NCBI GenBank assembly: GCA_038380435.1
Contig: JAWZYU010000019.1
Span: forward strand, 34,373,801-34,437,800
Direction: 5' to 3'
DNA from: Ryuthela nishihirai
Lineage: Eukaryota > Arthropoda > Arachnida > Araneae > Heptathelidae
Length of the DNA: 64,000 nt
Of this stretch, positions 31,629 through 42,296 are shown one piece after another. Positions within the stretch are counted from its first letter, which is position 1; the number at the start of each line of letters is the position of its first letter. The translations under genes were made by a program, and so were the position numbers. The notes below the pieces were generated by a model, which did no database searches, was not told the origin of the DNA, and worked only from the letters and a program-made list of their open reading frames with translations.

Positions 31629-32412
31629 GTGTTAATTAAATTAAAAATGGGAAGCCCTGTTGTTCATGATGATGTTTACCCTTTTCATCCCCTGTGTTGA
31701 TGATGGTGTTTACTTTTTTCATAATAAAATCATAATAAAAATCATAGAAAATTATAAATTCCGATTATCAGTACACTCTAATGATACTATATTATTCTAA
31801 TTAACGGTATTGCACTCCAAAACGAGGCAAATTTTAAAATGTCATTACATGCTACAGTGTTAATTAAATTAAAAATGGATATCCCTCTTTTTGATAATGA
31901 TGATATATACTCTTTTAGCTTTGTAACTTAAAAGGGCAATGTATCCATGGAATGTCCCATCACAGCTATTCTGCTAGAGAACTGGGAGCCACCCCAACAA
32001 AAACTCAAAAAAAGATATGAAATGGCAATATCAAGTGGTCAAGAACCCATATAGATTCTCGCTGGTTTCACCTTCTATGAATCAACATGGTGCTAAAACA
32101 TAGAATTACGTTAGCTTTACAAGTTCGATACATATCCCCAGCATAGACCCAACGCTGGTGAAATCAGGTGCATGGTTATATTAGGGTTTTTCTTAACCGA
32201 TGTATAAGTAAACTTTCATTATACGAATGATAAGCCTCTCACAAACTTTCACAAAAAGCTTTTCAAAGTTAAGAAGTTTCACTTCAAAGAAAAATCTGTA
32301 AAATCTATTCCAATATTACTAGTTTCTACGATTTTTTCAGAGAGAATAAATTTCCGTCTTGAGTAGCGCGTTTTATACTGTTGCCATTCCAAGATTACTA
32401 AATAATAAAAAC
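31629..32412. repeat. Left arm of a large inverted repeat
   Basis: This segment matches 42297-43400 in inverted orientation. It contains about two units of a roughly 230-bp internal repeat beginning gtgttaattaaattaaaaatgg. The inner end overlaps the truncated capsid-like frame at 32402-32533. The arms may be terminal inverted repeats of the Polinton lying between them, since Polinton TIRs are long and can contain internal tandem repeats. Confidence 0.7.
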
Positions 32413-32533
32413 GTCCTATAGTGGCAAAGATGCTACCGATGCCGTCACCTCTCTGATAACGAAGACCCCGGAACACACCTTGTCCGGTTTGGCTCTTGTA
32501 GTAGCTCACATAGGTGTCTGCACAGGGGGGAAC
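32402..32533 (-). pseudogene. N-terminal piece of a Polinton minor capsid-like protein
   Basis: The minus strand encodes Thr-Tyr-Val-Ser-Tyr-Tyr-Lys followed by a Gly-rich stretch, Phe-Arg-Gly-Leu-Arg-Tyr-Gln-Arg-Gly-Asp-Gly-Ile-Gly-Ser. This resembles the N-terminus of small basic capsid-associated proteins of Polintons. Homology stops after about 40 residues, where the inverted-repeat arm begins. It lies directly downstream of the larger capsid-like gene on the same strand. Confidence 0.5.
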
Positions 32534-32537
32534 GAAT

Positions 32538-33537
32538 TTAACCCTCTTGGCAGAAATATAACTTGACTAAAACTTTACCAAATTTAAAATGCAGTTGTTC
32601 TCCTGTATCGGTACGAAGGAAGATTCTGACATTCTCGAAACTGTTCCTTGCCAGGGGGTAGTCATCAGGTTGTTGATACACTGCAATGATGGCTTCGTTA
32701 TTATTGGATCTGACGGCAGGATTCACAACACGCAACAGTTCACCATGAGTATCACCTAACAACTGAGGTGCAATCAGGTCTGAATACAAATAGATACCGT
32801 ACATTCCTCTGTTCATATCGATGGGGTAGTCACCCATGGCTTTATTCAATGGAATATCTAATTTAGTTATTCCTAATATGTCTCCTAATTCTGGGTTTGA
32901 AAGAGGAAATTTAATGAAATGTAACTTGTCTGTATCCATCAACACTGTGTGCTCGTCCCGTTGTTTGAAACGGAAAGCTTTTCTCAGCTTGTAGGGCATG
33001 ACCTCGTTCATCGCATCGAATAATGATTCAGCAGTTTCGTATCGTCCGTGGGGTACCTTTCGTTCTTGGAAACTACCTGGAGGAATCACGTAGAAATAAC
33101 AGTCATCATCTATCTCGAATGTTGCAGTATTGCAAAGTTTGCTAGCAAATCGTTGGTGGAGGGGTTTGTCAACTTCTCCCTCACCGATACACAGAAGCCT
33201 GCTGAGATTCGTTTTAGGAAACATCAAACCGTATCCTTCACTTGGTTTGAATACCCAGTATCCACTGTTATATGACACCAATGTTTCTTTGGGGAGCTCA
33301 ATGGAGAGGTGAGACAACAGTTCCATTCCAGTTATTTTGCCTATTTTAAGCTTGATTTTCCAGTATTCTTCAAAGGGAGCACGAGCATAATATTCATACG
33401 TTTCATTAGAGCCATCGACATCGTACCAGCTTACGGGTAAGTAAACTTCTGCTAACCCCACTTTCCCTTTTCCACTTAGTCTTAGGGGTTGCGCTAAACG
33501 AACTGTGAAATCACTCTGCGAATTGTCATTGTAAATA
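32538..33537 (-). pseudogene. Polinton capsid-like protein (penton-like), N-terminus lost
   Basis: The minus strand is open for about 330 codons with no internal stop. The N-terminal part, Ser-Asp-Phe-Thr-Val-Arg-Leu followed by Gly-Leu-Ala-Glu-Val-Tyr-Leu-Pro, is typical of the second capsid protein of Polinton/adintovirus-type elements. No ATG precedes the conserved region. An in-frame TAG lies immediately upstream, where the integrase gene ends at 33544. The natural start appears to have been removed by a deletion that joined the two genes. The function would be virion structure. The family call comes from motif memory and is moderately certain. Confidence 0.6.
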
Positions 33538-33543
33538 TTCTAA

Positions 33544-34613
33544 CTAGCCGTGGAGGGTAGGGTCCATTTTTTTAGGAATCCACGAAGGTTTGGGATAACC
33601 GCGTAATTTGACCAGTGCCTTTTGACTTTTTCTCTCGATTATTTTTTCGACCCGGTAAAGTTCGGGTTCGGTCACTTTTTGAAGTTCTGATTTATAGAAT
33701 GTGCCTTTCAACACTTCCCCCTCGGAATCCCGTATGATGAAGACAGGGGGCTGACAGTGTAACACCCGGTCGACTATAAAAATTTCTTCGGTCCACAAAT
33801 GCGTACCTGCCTTCTTGAAGGGTACTTTTACACTGGCTAGTCAAACCGTGTCCCACACTTTAAATGCTGGTTTTTCTTTTACTTTGGTGGGATTACCGTA
33901 AAGTCGTACCCATACAACGTGTTCATTGTGTAAGGTCACGTCCTTGGGAGCCATACGTGTGCACTATGAACTGTGGCATTGTAACTAGTACAACACGTTG
34001 CAACACTTCCAAGTACAGGTATGTGTTATTGCGTGTATAAAATATCTTCCCAATCTCTCGCGTAGTGTACGATTCCATCTCTCCACCAAAGCTGCTTTTT
34101 TGTCAGAGTAGGTGATGAAGAACCGAATACCTTTCTTTTTCAGGAATTTCTGGAACACTCTGTTGGTAAATTTGGTATCTTGATCCGTGTTTAAATTCAT
34201 AGGAGATCGCCCTTTGGAAAGGATTTTTCTCAAAGCTGACACCATTTCTTTCTCTGTTTTTGTTTTCATAGGCACCGCCTACCCATACCTTGAGAACACA
34301 TCGATGACCGTTAATATGTAACGTTATAACCGTCATTGAAGCGAGTTAGATTTTTCACAACTACGATCGACTGCCATTTTTTGTCTAAACCTGTGACGTA
34401 AACTTTGTTACGGGGGAACTTTCTGCGAACAGGTTTGTGTAGCGTGTAGGCGGGTTGCTTTTCTAACCATTCTCGGATGCATTTCAGTGGTAGTCCTGTA
34501 TTCTGAGCTAACCTTTTTACACTACCGAATCCTCTTTCAGGGTCGAAAAAATGGGTTTTCAGAGTTTTGTTTTCTGCTGCACCTGGACCTCGTACCCCAC
34601 TAGGTTTTGCCAT
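33544..34613 (-). pseudogene. Polinton integrase with C-terminal chromodomain
   Basis: The gene reads from an ATG at 34611-34613. The N-terminal part includes Thr-Leu-His-Lys-Pro-Val-Arg-Arg and Val-Tyr-Val-Thr-Gly-Leu-Asp (first catalytic Asp region). The core continues with Asn-Thr-Asp-Gln-Asp-Thr-Lys-Phe near 34190 and Ala-Ala-Leu-Val-Glu-Arg-Trp-Asn-Arg-Thr (catalytic Glu) near 34080. The C-terminus is a chromodomain, Tyr-Arg-Val-Glu-Lys-Ile-Ile followed by Leu-Arg-Gly-Tyr-Pro-x-Pro-Ser-Trp-Ile-Pro (about 33565-33660). Frameshifts near 34000 and 34270-34320 and an in-frame TGA near 33842 inactivate it. This retroviral-type integrase is a Polinton hallmark. Confidence 0.82.
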
Positions 34614-34621
34614 TGCTGTAA

Positions 34622-34860
34622 TTAAAGTGTAACACCTGTAACTGTAGGGATATCTCCTATAAACTGTCTGATGTCCACTGATAAGTTACACAAACGAATT
34701 TTGTATTCACTGTCTAAGGCTTTTGACTCTCCATACTGAATATTTTTACTAGGGGAAACAAGTTCTAATACAAGCACCACTATCGTTAACACTGTTAAGA
34801 TTATACTTCCCACACTAACACCTTCTTTCTCCTATCCATAATAAGACTAAAATGAAATAG
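34622..34860 (-). pseudogene. Small membrane protein of the Polinton remnant, frameshifted
   Basis: An ATG near 34843 begins a short basic start (Met-Asp-Arg-Arg-Lys-Lys-Val-Leu-Val). One base out of frame is a hydrophobic segment, Ile-Ile-Leu-Thr-Val-Leu-Thr-Ile-Val-Val-Leu-Val-Leu, and about 45 polar residues. It looks like a single-pass membrane protein broken by one frameshift. No family was recognised; membership in the Polinton is inferred from position and strand. Confidence 0.4.
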
Positions 34861-34897
34861 GATGAAAAGGCAGACACATTATATAGGTTACAATTAT

Positions 34898-35671
34898 TTA
34901 TTTAACTAATTTATACATTTCATTTTTTGCATCGTAAACAATAGTAATATATTTCAGACTACACACAAATCCAGAATCTACAAAATACAACAGACCTCGT
35001 TTCCAGGCCGTATCCAGAAACACTTGTGCTAAGGCGTTAACGTCCAAGTCACCAGACCATCCTACGATGGCCGGTAGTTTTTCTTCGGTTGAAGTCCATC
35101 TAACGGAATCAGACGTGTTAATTCTTGTTGGAAAATGTCCACTAACAGCTGATAAACACAGTCGGTGCCCTCGAAAGCAGGACCCAGCAGGAAGGGTAGA
35201 ACTGATTCGGAATGTTCTATAATAGCAGTACGGATATGATGATGTTTGAGTTCCACACACGTTACGCACAACAACCATCACTTCGTCTACGTGGATAGCC
35301 AACATAAATCACTGCGACGCGTTCAGAGTTATACTGCGACTCACAATTAGGAACTGTAGAGTTCTTGTGGCAGCTGATTCTTTGATGAATTCGACACAGC
35401 GTTCGCCACCTTCGTTGCGGTACATGTACGCACGTAAACCGGGCATCGCGTGCCACTTCTGTTGATCGGGACCGATTTTCACCTGGTCCTCGATGTGGGG
35501 CACCGTTGCACACAAAGCCTCCCATTCAGCTATTGAGAGGGTAACCCCCGTAGGTGTAGGGTAGATGAGTTTACCATTTTCATACTTCTTGTAGCGACGT
35601 ACGTGCACAGAAAACTTATTTTTGAACAGCAAAAGACAAGACGTAAACATCTTCACCGAGACACCACACAT
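34898..35671 (-). pseudogene. PC4-like protein of the Polinton remnant, frameshifted
   Basis: From the ATG at 35669-35671, residues about 21-60 read Ser-Val-His-Val-Arg-Arg-Tyr ... Gly-Val-Thr-Leu-Ser-Ile-Ala-Glu-Trp. This resembles the single-strand-DNA-binding PC4/p15 transcription-coactivator fold. After a stop at 35309 the coding signal continues in other frames to 34898, so the product was longer (perhaps about 250 residues) and is now broken at least twice. It lies upstream of the integrase on the same strand. The PC4 call is from motif pattern only. Confidence 0.5.
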
Positions 35672-35859
35672 CTAGATTGCTAGCCTGCATCATGGGCAAT
35701 GACTCACTCAGCGGTTGCCCCCTATTTAACGTGAGAAAGTAGCGCCATTGGACCAAAATGTTGGACCAAAACAGATATATAATATTGAATTTCGAAAAGA
35801 TGAAAAAACAGATCAATTTCAAAAGATTATTAATATAAACGATTAATTAATAACGAAAA

Positions 35860-37880
35860 GATACACAGAAATTGGTTATTGTATTCTAAATGCAAAAATT
35901 CAGTATATTGTTTTCCTAGTAAATTTTTTAACGATAAAATTAATGCGTTCAATGATGCAATTGGTTATTGCGATTGTCCACATTTATCGAGAATATTAGA
36001 GCTCCATGAAAAACGTGAAGCACATATCAAATGTTACAAGTCATCGATCGATCTAAAAAAGTCATTTATAAATAATAATACATAATGCGTAAATGAAAAA
36101 TTAATAAAACTAGAAAAAAAAACCCTTTGGAAATCGGTAATAGAAAGGATTATTTATACAGTTCAATTTTTAGCAGGACAAATTTAGCTTCAGAGGTAAC
36201 GCTAATAAAGTTTTCGAAGACAGCAACGGTAATTCTTTAAAATTATTAGAAGCTATAGCAAAATTCGATAATATAATGGCAGATCATATAAGTCGAGTAC
36301 AAACCGATAAGAACAAAGTACCACATTATTTAGACGGAAAAATTCAAAATGAAATAATTTCAATAATAGGAGAAAAAAATTAAATCTAATATTGTTAAAA
36401 TGCTCTAATTAAATAAATATTACGCTATCAATTTAGAAACCACTCTAGACGCATCTTACGAAAATCAATTAAGTAAGATTTGGTTATCTCGATAATGACA
36501 ACAACAAAATAGAAATCAGAGAACATTTTTTAGGATTTTATTCAATTACTAACTCAACAGGCGAAGGTTTAACAAAATTTGTTGTAGATCTTTTGCAATC
36601 AGAAAATATAAATCTTTACGATTTATGTGCTCAAGCATATGATAACGGGGCAAACACGATGGATAAAAATCAGGATTTCCAAAAGAGAATATTAGAATGA
36701 ACCCATGTGCGCTCATACGCTTAATCTAGTGGTAAATGATGATGCAAGTGTTCCGCGTGAAATAGCAAATTGTTTTTCGTTAATTCAGGAAATATATAGT
36801 TTTTTTTTCTAAATCAGCCTATTGTTCGAAAATTTTAAAAGTGGAATGCCCACGTTTTACAGTTAAGAAAGTTTGTGATACGAGATGGTCAAGTCGCATA
36901 GACGCTGTAAAAGCTTTAAGGTATAATTTAGAAAAAATATACGATGCTTTATACATTTTATATCAAGAGATAGCGCTAAAAGGAACGAAGTTGAATCATT
37001 ATTTTTAAAAATTAAATCTTTCAAATTCATAATGTTCTCTTGTTATATGGCACCAAATGTTATCGAAAATTAATGTCATAAGCAATTTGATGCAAAAACC
37101 GGACGTTATTATGTCTACAATAACGAAAATGTTGATAGAACTAAAAAATTATTTAAAGGATTGTAAAACAGAGAGACATTCAAAATTGTGTTAGGCGAAG
37201 CAACCAAAATTGCAAATACAGTGTATTGTGATCCAATTTTTCCTTCTATGCTAATAATCAGACCTCGGAAAACAAAAAGATTATTCTCGTATGAAAGTGA
37301 AGATGAAGTTATTGAATCGCAAGAACAAAATTTCAAAGTCAATTTTTATTTAGTTATAATTGATATATCTATTTCAAAACTTGATGAAAGATTTACATTA
37401 TTGAAAGAACATAATGATGTTTTTGAATTTTTAAATGACATTTATTTATTAAAACCAATAGAGAAAAAAGGAAAATTTCAATATTGTGAAGATTTGGAGA
37501 TAAAATTGACAGATTGTAAAGATTCTGATATAAACTCCTTGGAATTATGAGAGGAAATAGAAAATATTTTAATTTATCTTAATCCGAATATGAACGCATT
37601 TTCGATACTTGAGTATATATTTTCGAATGATTTTCTTAGTGCTTTCACCGATTTGCCAATAGCACTACGAATTTATTAAACAATACCTGTGACTGTTGCA
37701 CGTGGCGAAAGATCCTATTCAAAGCTGAAAATTATAAAAAGTCATCTTTGCAGTATGTACAATGACACAGGATAGACTCAACAATTTAAGTCTTATTAGC
37801 ATAGAACATTAAATTGCTACTAATTTAGATATGAAAGATAAAATAAATGATTTTGGATTTTGCTATAAAAAAATCACGAC
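35860..37880 (+). pseudogene. hAT transposase, ZMYM1-like, decayed
   Basis: The plus strand shows in order: a TTF-type zinc-finger region (Phe-Asn-Asp ... His-Leu-Ser-Arg-Ile-Leu-Glu-Leu-His-Glu, about 35900-36050), an Ala-Lys-Phe-Asp-Asn-Ile block near 36260, Ile-Gln-Asn-Glu-Ile-Ile near 36350, a Gln-Ala-Tyr-Asp-Asn-Gly-Ala block near 36630, Cys-Asp-Thr-Arg-Trp-Ser near 36870 and the C-terminal Asp-Arg-Leu-Asn-Asn-Leu-Ser-Leu-Ile-Ser-Ile-Glu-His dimerisation motif near 37770. Stops and frameshifts occur throughout. It is a different hAT lineage from the ZBED-type copies. Confidence 0.75.
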
Positions 37881-38211
37881 AAGTAAATTTTACATAAAGA
37901 CATATTCAATTAATCTTTATATATATTAAGAAATAATTGTTGTTGTTTTTTTTTGTTTTAGAAAAAATGTTAAAAATAACTATACGAAACTATGTATTCT
38001 GTGTTTTTAATAAATAAGACATGTAACTTTCGGTTTGCATAAATTGTTATTTTATTTATTGTAGTAAATGCTATATGCAATTTCTTTTAGTTTTTTTTTA
38101 AGGGGCGACCGATAAAAGTTTGCACCCGAGCGGCAAATAACCTTTGCGTTCCCCTGTAAGTGCAGTGCCTGAGGGTTCTGTGTTGGGTCCTTTACTTTTT
38201 CTCATGTATAG

Positions 38212-39090
38212 AGGGTGTACAAAAATAAATGAACGAGATCGTTTGATCATTCATTTCAACTAACATTGTTTCAACTAACCTGACACATCGCAACACGGGT
38301 AGCGAGCCAGAGATTCCTAGGTTAATAGGCTGTGCTTTATGGTAGGAAAGGTGAATCATTTGCGAGACACATTTTAGAGACTTCGACATTAAGAGTATCC
38401 ATGTCTGAAAACATTTTTTAAAAGTTTAGAGCTCGTTTTAAAAGGAGGGGAAATCCCTAATAACATCATTTTTAAAGGAATTCTCTACTTTTTGAAGAGG
38501 TCATTTGCTCTCTAAAATTTCTCGCACAGGGTGTACCAAAAATAAATGAACGAGACCGTTTGATCATTCATTTCAGCTAACACATGACACATCTCAACTC
38601 AGGTAGCAGGTCAGAGATTCGTAGGTTAATAGACTGTGCTTTAAGGCCTGAGAGGTGAATCATTTTGCGAAACACATTTCAGTGACTTTGATATTAAGAG
38701 TATCGTTACCTGAAAATATTTTTGAAAAGTTTAGAGCTCGTTAAAAACGAAGGAATAATATATAAGAAAAGAATATCCGTAGAAGAAAGAATATCCGAAG
38801 GAGAAATCCGTAGAAATAAAATACGATTTTTAAAGGAATTCTCTACTTTTTCGATAGGTCATTTGCCCTCCAAAATTTCTCGCACAGGGTGTACCAAAAA
38901 TAAATGAGCTATACCGTTCGGCCATTCCTTTCAGCTAATGTAACCTTTCAGAAAAGAAAATACCGCAACGCTGACGAGTAGCAGGTGAGAGAGGTTATTT
39001 GAAGCGTGAAAAAAGGGAATGATGTGTTGACAATACACATTTTTGGGACTTTAAAAACCATTCATCGAGCGCCATGTTTAAAGAGCTCCA
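38212..39090 (+). repeat. Three tandem units of 316-358 bp
   Basis: The units start at agggtgtac: 38212-38527, 38528-38885 and a more diverged third from 38886 to about 39090. Shared blocks include aaaataaatgaacgaga, a gtttagagctcgtt block and aaaggaattctctacttttt. Unit 2 is longer because of an extra ~40-bp insertion of aagaatatccg-type repeats (38760-38820). I see no coding content. Confidence 0.8.
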
Positions 39091-39179
39091 TTGCATTGAT
39101 GTGCGCCATCCATCGAACCGTGACCACGGCTTAAACGATTCTTTAACAGGAAGTTCCTTTAAAACCAGTTGATATTTCA

Positions 39180-39682
39180 CTGATGGAAGTGCTGCCATCC
39201 GTCGGATGAGACGCTAAGCCGTATCCCCGTGTGCGGAAGAGCCCATGTTAAAAAATATGCTGGATAGCCTTGATTGGCCAACAGCAGTTCCAGTGAGTCC
39301 CTCGACCGTCTCTGAGCCTTTGGGGTCCGTGTGACCTGGCCATTTAGCCCGTGGTGTGCAAAGAGTCGCTCAGGGGTAAAATAACGGAGCCCCGTGCAGA
39401 TGGCTTGGACGGGAGGATACCATTTCCAACAGCTGTTCCGGTGGGTCCCCTCGACCTTCTCTGAAACTTTGGGGTCCGGGTGACCCGGCCATTTAGCCCA
39501 TGGTGTGCAAAGTGTCGCTCAGAGGTAAAACAATGGAGTCCTGTGCAGATGGCTTTGACTCGAAGCTACCATTCTCAACAGCTGTTCCGGTGGGTCCCCT
39601 CGACCTTCTCTGAGTTTTCAGGGTAAATGTGACCTGGCCATAGTGTGCAAAAACGTTCCACTCAGAGGTAAATCAACCCGTT
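39180..39682 (+). mobile_element. S1 SINE with a triplicated tail
   Basis: A headless S1 body starts near 39180 (catccgtcggatgagacgctaa). Its 3' section then occurs three times in tandem: about 39237-39384, 39385-39533 and 39534-39682. Each carries the ctgttccggtgggtcc-type block, a gacctggccatttagccc-type block and a ctcagaggtaaaa-type end. The unit is about 149 bp. Confidence 0.85.
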
Positions 39683-39925
39683 TATTCTCGTCCCCCTCTC
39701 TACCTGTTGCCCAGCGTTCAACAGTGTGGGAATCGGTCGCACCTTGTATTTTGACAATCTGTCGGAAGAGTCGGGGGGGTCGCTTTCATTATACACAAGA
39801 TATTACTTCATAAAAATCGTTCATAATTATCTAATATTGAAAGAAACATTACACAAACTTCTAAAATGTATATTTATTTTATCAAATAACTTGAAACATA
39901 TTACTTAACTGATTCTAGGATGTAC

Positions 39926-40050
39926 TTTATGACTAGGATATATGTGGGTCTCTCCCTCCTGCTCCCTTTGCTTGTCCCCTGTTTTATACCACCATTTCCA
40001 CCCGGATGATGAACGTGGACGCTGTCAGCAGCTACCCATGATCTTCGGAT
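39926..40050 (+). repeat. Inverted repeat arm, partner at 41292
   Basis: The block from atgtgggtctctccctcctg to ctgtcagcagctacccatga is repeated in reverse orientation at 41292-41425 with a few differences. The arms flank 1.2 kb of unassigned sequence, including one foldback-MITE arm. Confidence 0.75.
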
Positions 40051-40104
40051 TCGGGCGATAGAGGGCGATAGTCAAGAGTCTATCGATAGTAGATAATTCA
40101 ATTA

Positions 40105-40347
40105 CCAATATTAGATAATTATGAATGATTTTTATGAGGTAATATCTTGTTAAATATGCCATCCTCCATAACTTTTATATTACTGAACGAATATTGTTGA
40201 AAATCGAGATTTAAATAGATTTGTTTACGATCTTTAACTTGAGTCACATATTCCCATTAAATGCATATTTCAGAGGTTATAGAGCTTCAAATTTAATACT
40301 GACTTGTGGAAAGTCTGATATTTTGGTAGGGCAGCGTATATTTGGGA
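40105..40347. mobile_element. Single arm of foldback MITE family F
   Basis: It matches the right half of the copy at 13886-14489 (tattagataattatgaatg; aatattgttgaaaatcgaga). The left arm is absent. Confidence 0.6.
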
Positions 40348-41291
40348 ACGCATTTAAAGGAATAAAATTATTTTTCAATGTCTGATGGTGAATAGAAACC
40401 AAGAAGACCTAGTTAACGGAAAGATTTTGCAATTAGAGCTATTGACGATACATATTGTCACTGAGGATATTGTCACATGGGATCACGCTAATTCCATGTT
40501 TTAGAAATGGTAAAATTCTGACAATTTGAAACCTAGATTTAATCTTACTCGTAGATCTCCAAGAAAATCGGACATTTGATTCCTATGTGTCTTTGAAGGT
40601 TAAATAGAAATTACGTAAAGGTCAAACATGGATCTGCATGCACCAGACACGTGAACATTGATGTCTGTGGATGATTCCGGATGTAGATCTCAAAACCTTT
40701 AAGAAACTGTAGATCTGGTGGATCCTTCGGGGACATTAGTCATTTTTTTATCTACCGGTGCTAGAGAGCGAAAAAATTGTGCCTTCTATTTCAGGTGTTA
40801 GAATTCGTGCTACGCATATAGGAACAGGTGTTAGGTATATAGGAACAGGAACGCATATAGGGACATATATGCAGAATATGCACCCATATATGCAGTAACG
40901 CATATAGGAACAGGTGTTAGGACCGGGAAACTTTGTGAAAATTTGGATCCGATGGGTCCTTCAAGGCCAAAGTCAAATTTCAATGCGCCGGTATTACAGA
41001 GCTAAAATTGGTGCATAATGTTATGCCTCAATTATTCTTTCGGCCTAACGAGCAAAGTTAAATCCAATAGAATTCATTCTTCCAACGCTCAGCATCCGCC
41101 CATCTGCTCTTTCCCTCGATAGGAGCTGGAAGGGTGCACGACCGCAGAGCACCCGAAAAAGACCCCCCTTAAGTTCATCCCCCTTGATATTTGCAGAGCA
41201 TTTCATTAGGTCCGACACTTTATGTCACGTGTGGCGTAGCCCAGTTTGAAGATTAGCCCGAGACGTCTTCTGGCTACTCTACACCACTGCC
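40348..41291. other. Unassigned spacer
   Basis: A 25-bp direct repeat (acgcatataggaacaggtgt...) occurs at 40813 and 40896 among other short gcatata repeats. I see no gene. Confidence 0.35.
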
Positions 41292-41425
41292 CTACCCATC
41301 CGGAAATCATGGGAAGCTGCTGACAGCGACCACGTTCATATCCGGGTGGAAATGGTGGTAAAAAACAGAGGACAAAAAAAGAGAGCAGGAGGGAGAGACC
41401 CACATACATCCTAAGAAGAGAGACA
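41292..41425 (-). repeat. Inverted repeat arm, partner at 39926
   Basis: This is the reverse complement of the block at 39926-40050. The surrounding GC-richer DNA (41080-41640) is probably part of a larger repeat I could not classify. Confidence 0.75.
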
Positions 41426-41808
41426 CGTTGGTCCAAGATGCCTTAGGAAGGACGCCGGAGGGAGTCGCCAACATAAGCTCCGGGGCGAGAGGCCCACACC
41501 TACTCCCTGAGACCACTGGTGCACTGAATAATCACCTATAACGAGATGAGAATACATTTAAGCCTCGCCTACTAATGAAGAAACCTAGCCGGACAGGCTC
41601 CGTGGAGAGGAAACTTTCGCCCGCAGTCCCGACCATGAACGAATAATGTACGATCCCCGCTTCTCCTCTGGGTAGAAGTTTAGTCACTTATTATTTAAAT
41701 GATGTTTCTTCTCAGTGCCATGTAATATAATATTAGTGTACATAATTCTCCTTAATTTATGGTCATTTATCCCAAGAAAAAACTTGTTAATGAATTCTAT
41801 GTTAATAT

Positions 41809-41971
41809 TGTTACAAAACCAGAGTGGGTATCCAATTCATCTTCAAGTTGCTTACACCTTCTCCGACAAGAAGACAGCTTCGGTTTATGCGGCTTCTACT
41901 GAAAGAAGAAATCACAACGTAATTAAATTTTCTACAAGTTATTGCACCTCCAACCGAGGGGGTGCGTAACA
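41809..41971 (+). repeat. Possible short solo LTR
   Basis: A 163-bp segment starts tgttac and ends gtaaca, a perfect 6-bp terminal inversion of the TG...CA kind. The flanking 4-mers are atat and atag, so the target duplication would be imperfect. No second copy or internal region is present here. Confidence 0.25.
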
Positions 41972-42296
41972 ATAGAACTGTTTCGGTTTGTAGACATTAG
42001 AAAAGTTAAGAAATTTTAAATCCGTCTCGCATTCAGGGTCACATAGCGGTCGGAGTGATGGTCTAGAAATGAAAAAACTTCAAAGGCACTGGTGATCTTT
42101 CTATTCAATTTGAAATTTTTGTGAAAAAAATGACATTCAAAAGATCAATTGTTGCCAAAAAAGTTTTGTTATTGAGGTGTTAGGTGTTTCAATTTTCAAA
42201 CAAAAGCTTACGTAACTACTAATATCCTCCAATAGAAAGAGAGATATTCACTTCAGTCTGTTGACAGATTGTTGTGCTGCAATAGGTAACACTTGA

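Noticed and set aside
41809..41971. Firm call of a solo LTR
   Set aside because: Only the 6-bp terminal inversion supports it and the flanking 4-mers do not match exactly, so it is listed at low confidence only.
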